Origin: Gonocerus acuteangulatus
Taxonomy: Eukaryota; Arthropoda; Insecta; Hemiptera; Coreidae
Direction: 5' to 3'
Assembly (NCBI GenBank): GCA_946811695.1
Contig: OX328128.1
Location: 79,547,666-79,611,665 of the forward strand
DNA: 64,000 nucleotides
The position numbers were made by a program, and so were the translations under genes. Below the pieces are notes generated by a model. It was not told the DNA's origin. It did not search any database and saw only the letters and a list, made by a program, of their open reading frames with translations. Shown here piece by piece: positions 62,991-64,000 of this stretch. Position 1 is the first letter of the stretch, and each line of letters begins with the position of its first letter.

Positions 62991-64000
62991 TATACGGTTT
63001 ATCTACGTATTGGGAAATATTATATTATACTATGTTATAATAAAGGGGGGAAATTTATTAATAATAATTATTGATGTGGAAGGAGTTTGATATTTAATAA
63101 TTAATGAGAAATGGAAGGAGTTTAATAATTATTGAAGTGGAATGAGAAGTTTTTAAATGAAATGTAGTAAGAAGGAGTGACTGACAAACAAGTTGACACC
63201 GACAAGGACTGATAGACTATTGACAAATTATTTTATTACATTAAAATTTCAATTTTTTTTAAAAATGGGCTAGTGAGGGAACAAACTTTCTTGAACAATT
63301 ATTAGAGTCATGTCAAATGCATTGGGTAAAATAATTAAATATGAATAAAAACCGCAATGAACTTAAAAAGAAAATTGTTGTACATAAAATATAATTAAAG
63401 AATAAATAAATAATAATAAAACTTAAGATTAAATGAGCCAGGAGGCTCAGCTTTGAGCTATACTTATATTTTTTCTTTTGTTGTCGTAGTAGATATTTTT
63501 AATTATATTATATTGTTCATTTGAAATTAAACTTATTAATTATTGAAATAAGGGTAATATTAAAAATAAAAAATAAAAAAAAATAAAAAAAAAATGTATA
63601 TATAAATAGATAAAAATAATTTTTTTTATTTATTTGAAAAAAAAAAAAATGTTTTGATAAGTGACTTTGTATTGGAATAAGAAGTATACAGACATACAAC
63701 ATGTGTTGTAAATGTAAATGTTATTATTGTATGTAATTTTTTTTTTGTTATAAAACATAATTTATAATTTTTATTAAGACTTTGGAATGTTTATAATTTA
63801 ATGTAGAGCATCTAAAAAACAAATTTAAATTTTTTAAAAATGAAACTTGTTAATAGTATCCAGTATTTGAATAGAAATGCTACCCTGAGCCGGAAAACAA
63901 AATCTTTAGACCAAATAAAATTTAAAAAAAAATAAAAAATAAAAAAATAAAAAAAAAAAAATAAAAAAAAAAAAAAAATTTTAAAACATGCTAAGCAGTT
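62991..64000. other. AT-rich, low-complexity region
   Basis: Runs of A and T (notably 63,565-63,650 and 63,920-63,980). No gene or classified repeat was seen. The short open frames here are a consequence of base composition. Confidence 0.5.

Overview
This is an AT-rich eukaryotic, animal-type window. Its genes are split by many introns with GT/AG boundaries, and it is packed with transposable elements and (TA)n microsatellites. Two conserved host genes can be read exon by exon. The mix of R2-group, jockey-type and R1-type non-LTR retrotransposons, Penelope, mariner, piggyBac-like and hAT-like elements and two tRNA-derived SINE families fits an arthropod, most likely an insect. The species cannot be named from the sequence alone.

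Layout. 1-13,300: the 3' end of an R2-group retrotransposon (plus) and a decayed jockey-type element (minus) meet tail to tail on a (TA)n array. After an unassigned stretch come a MITE with an 8-bp target duplication, a 190-bp palindrome, and a nearly complete two-ORF R1/LOA-like retrotransposon flanked by (TA)n on both sides and hit twice by the same SINE family. 13,700-18,650: a decayed piggyBac-like element (minus) containing a Penelope-like GIY-YIG fragment, a possible hAT end, GC-rich direct repeats, an iteron-bearing element, a SINE and another MITE copy.

20,097-37,662 (plus): a ten-exon alanine aminotransferase gene, 523 codons plus stop, with a presequence-like N-terminus and a second in-frame Met that could give a cytosolic form. 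Its introns hold a 69-bp satellite, a mariner remnant, an iteron element, a hAT-like MITE nested in a piggyBac-like MITE, a second hAT-like copy and a 41-bp minisatellite.

38,480-41,000: a cluster of inverted-repeat elements, MITE fragments and a SINE. 41,000-45,097: about 4 kb with no recognisable transposon, directly after the stop of the next gene, so perhaps its long 3' UTR. 45,098-57,202 (minus): eleven coding exons of a DDX5/DDX17 (p68, Rm62) DEAD-box RNA helicase with a Q/N-rich tail; the first coding exon is not identified. Its introns carry three TTAA-flanked elements, an LTR-like piece and a full-length SINE. Just upstream is a mariner (22-bp inverted repeats, one in-frame stop plus a damaged C-terminus) inserted in a SINE that still has its 14-bp target duplication.

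59,135-61,687: a candidate LTR, a primer-binding-like site and a 258-codon ORF with a coiled-coil N-terminus and a triplicated motif of about 25 residues. The rest to 64,000 is AT-rich and unassigned. The two host genes look unrelated in function; the notable biology is the layered transposon insertion history and the repeated association of insertions with (TA)n arrays.
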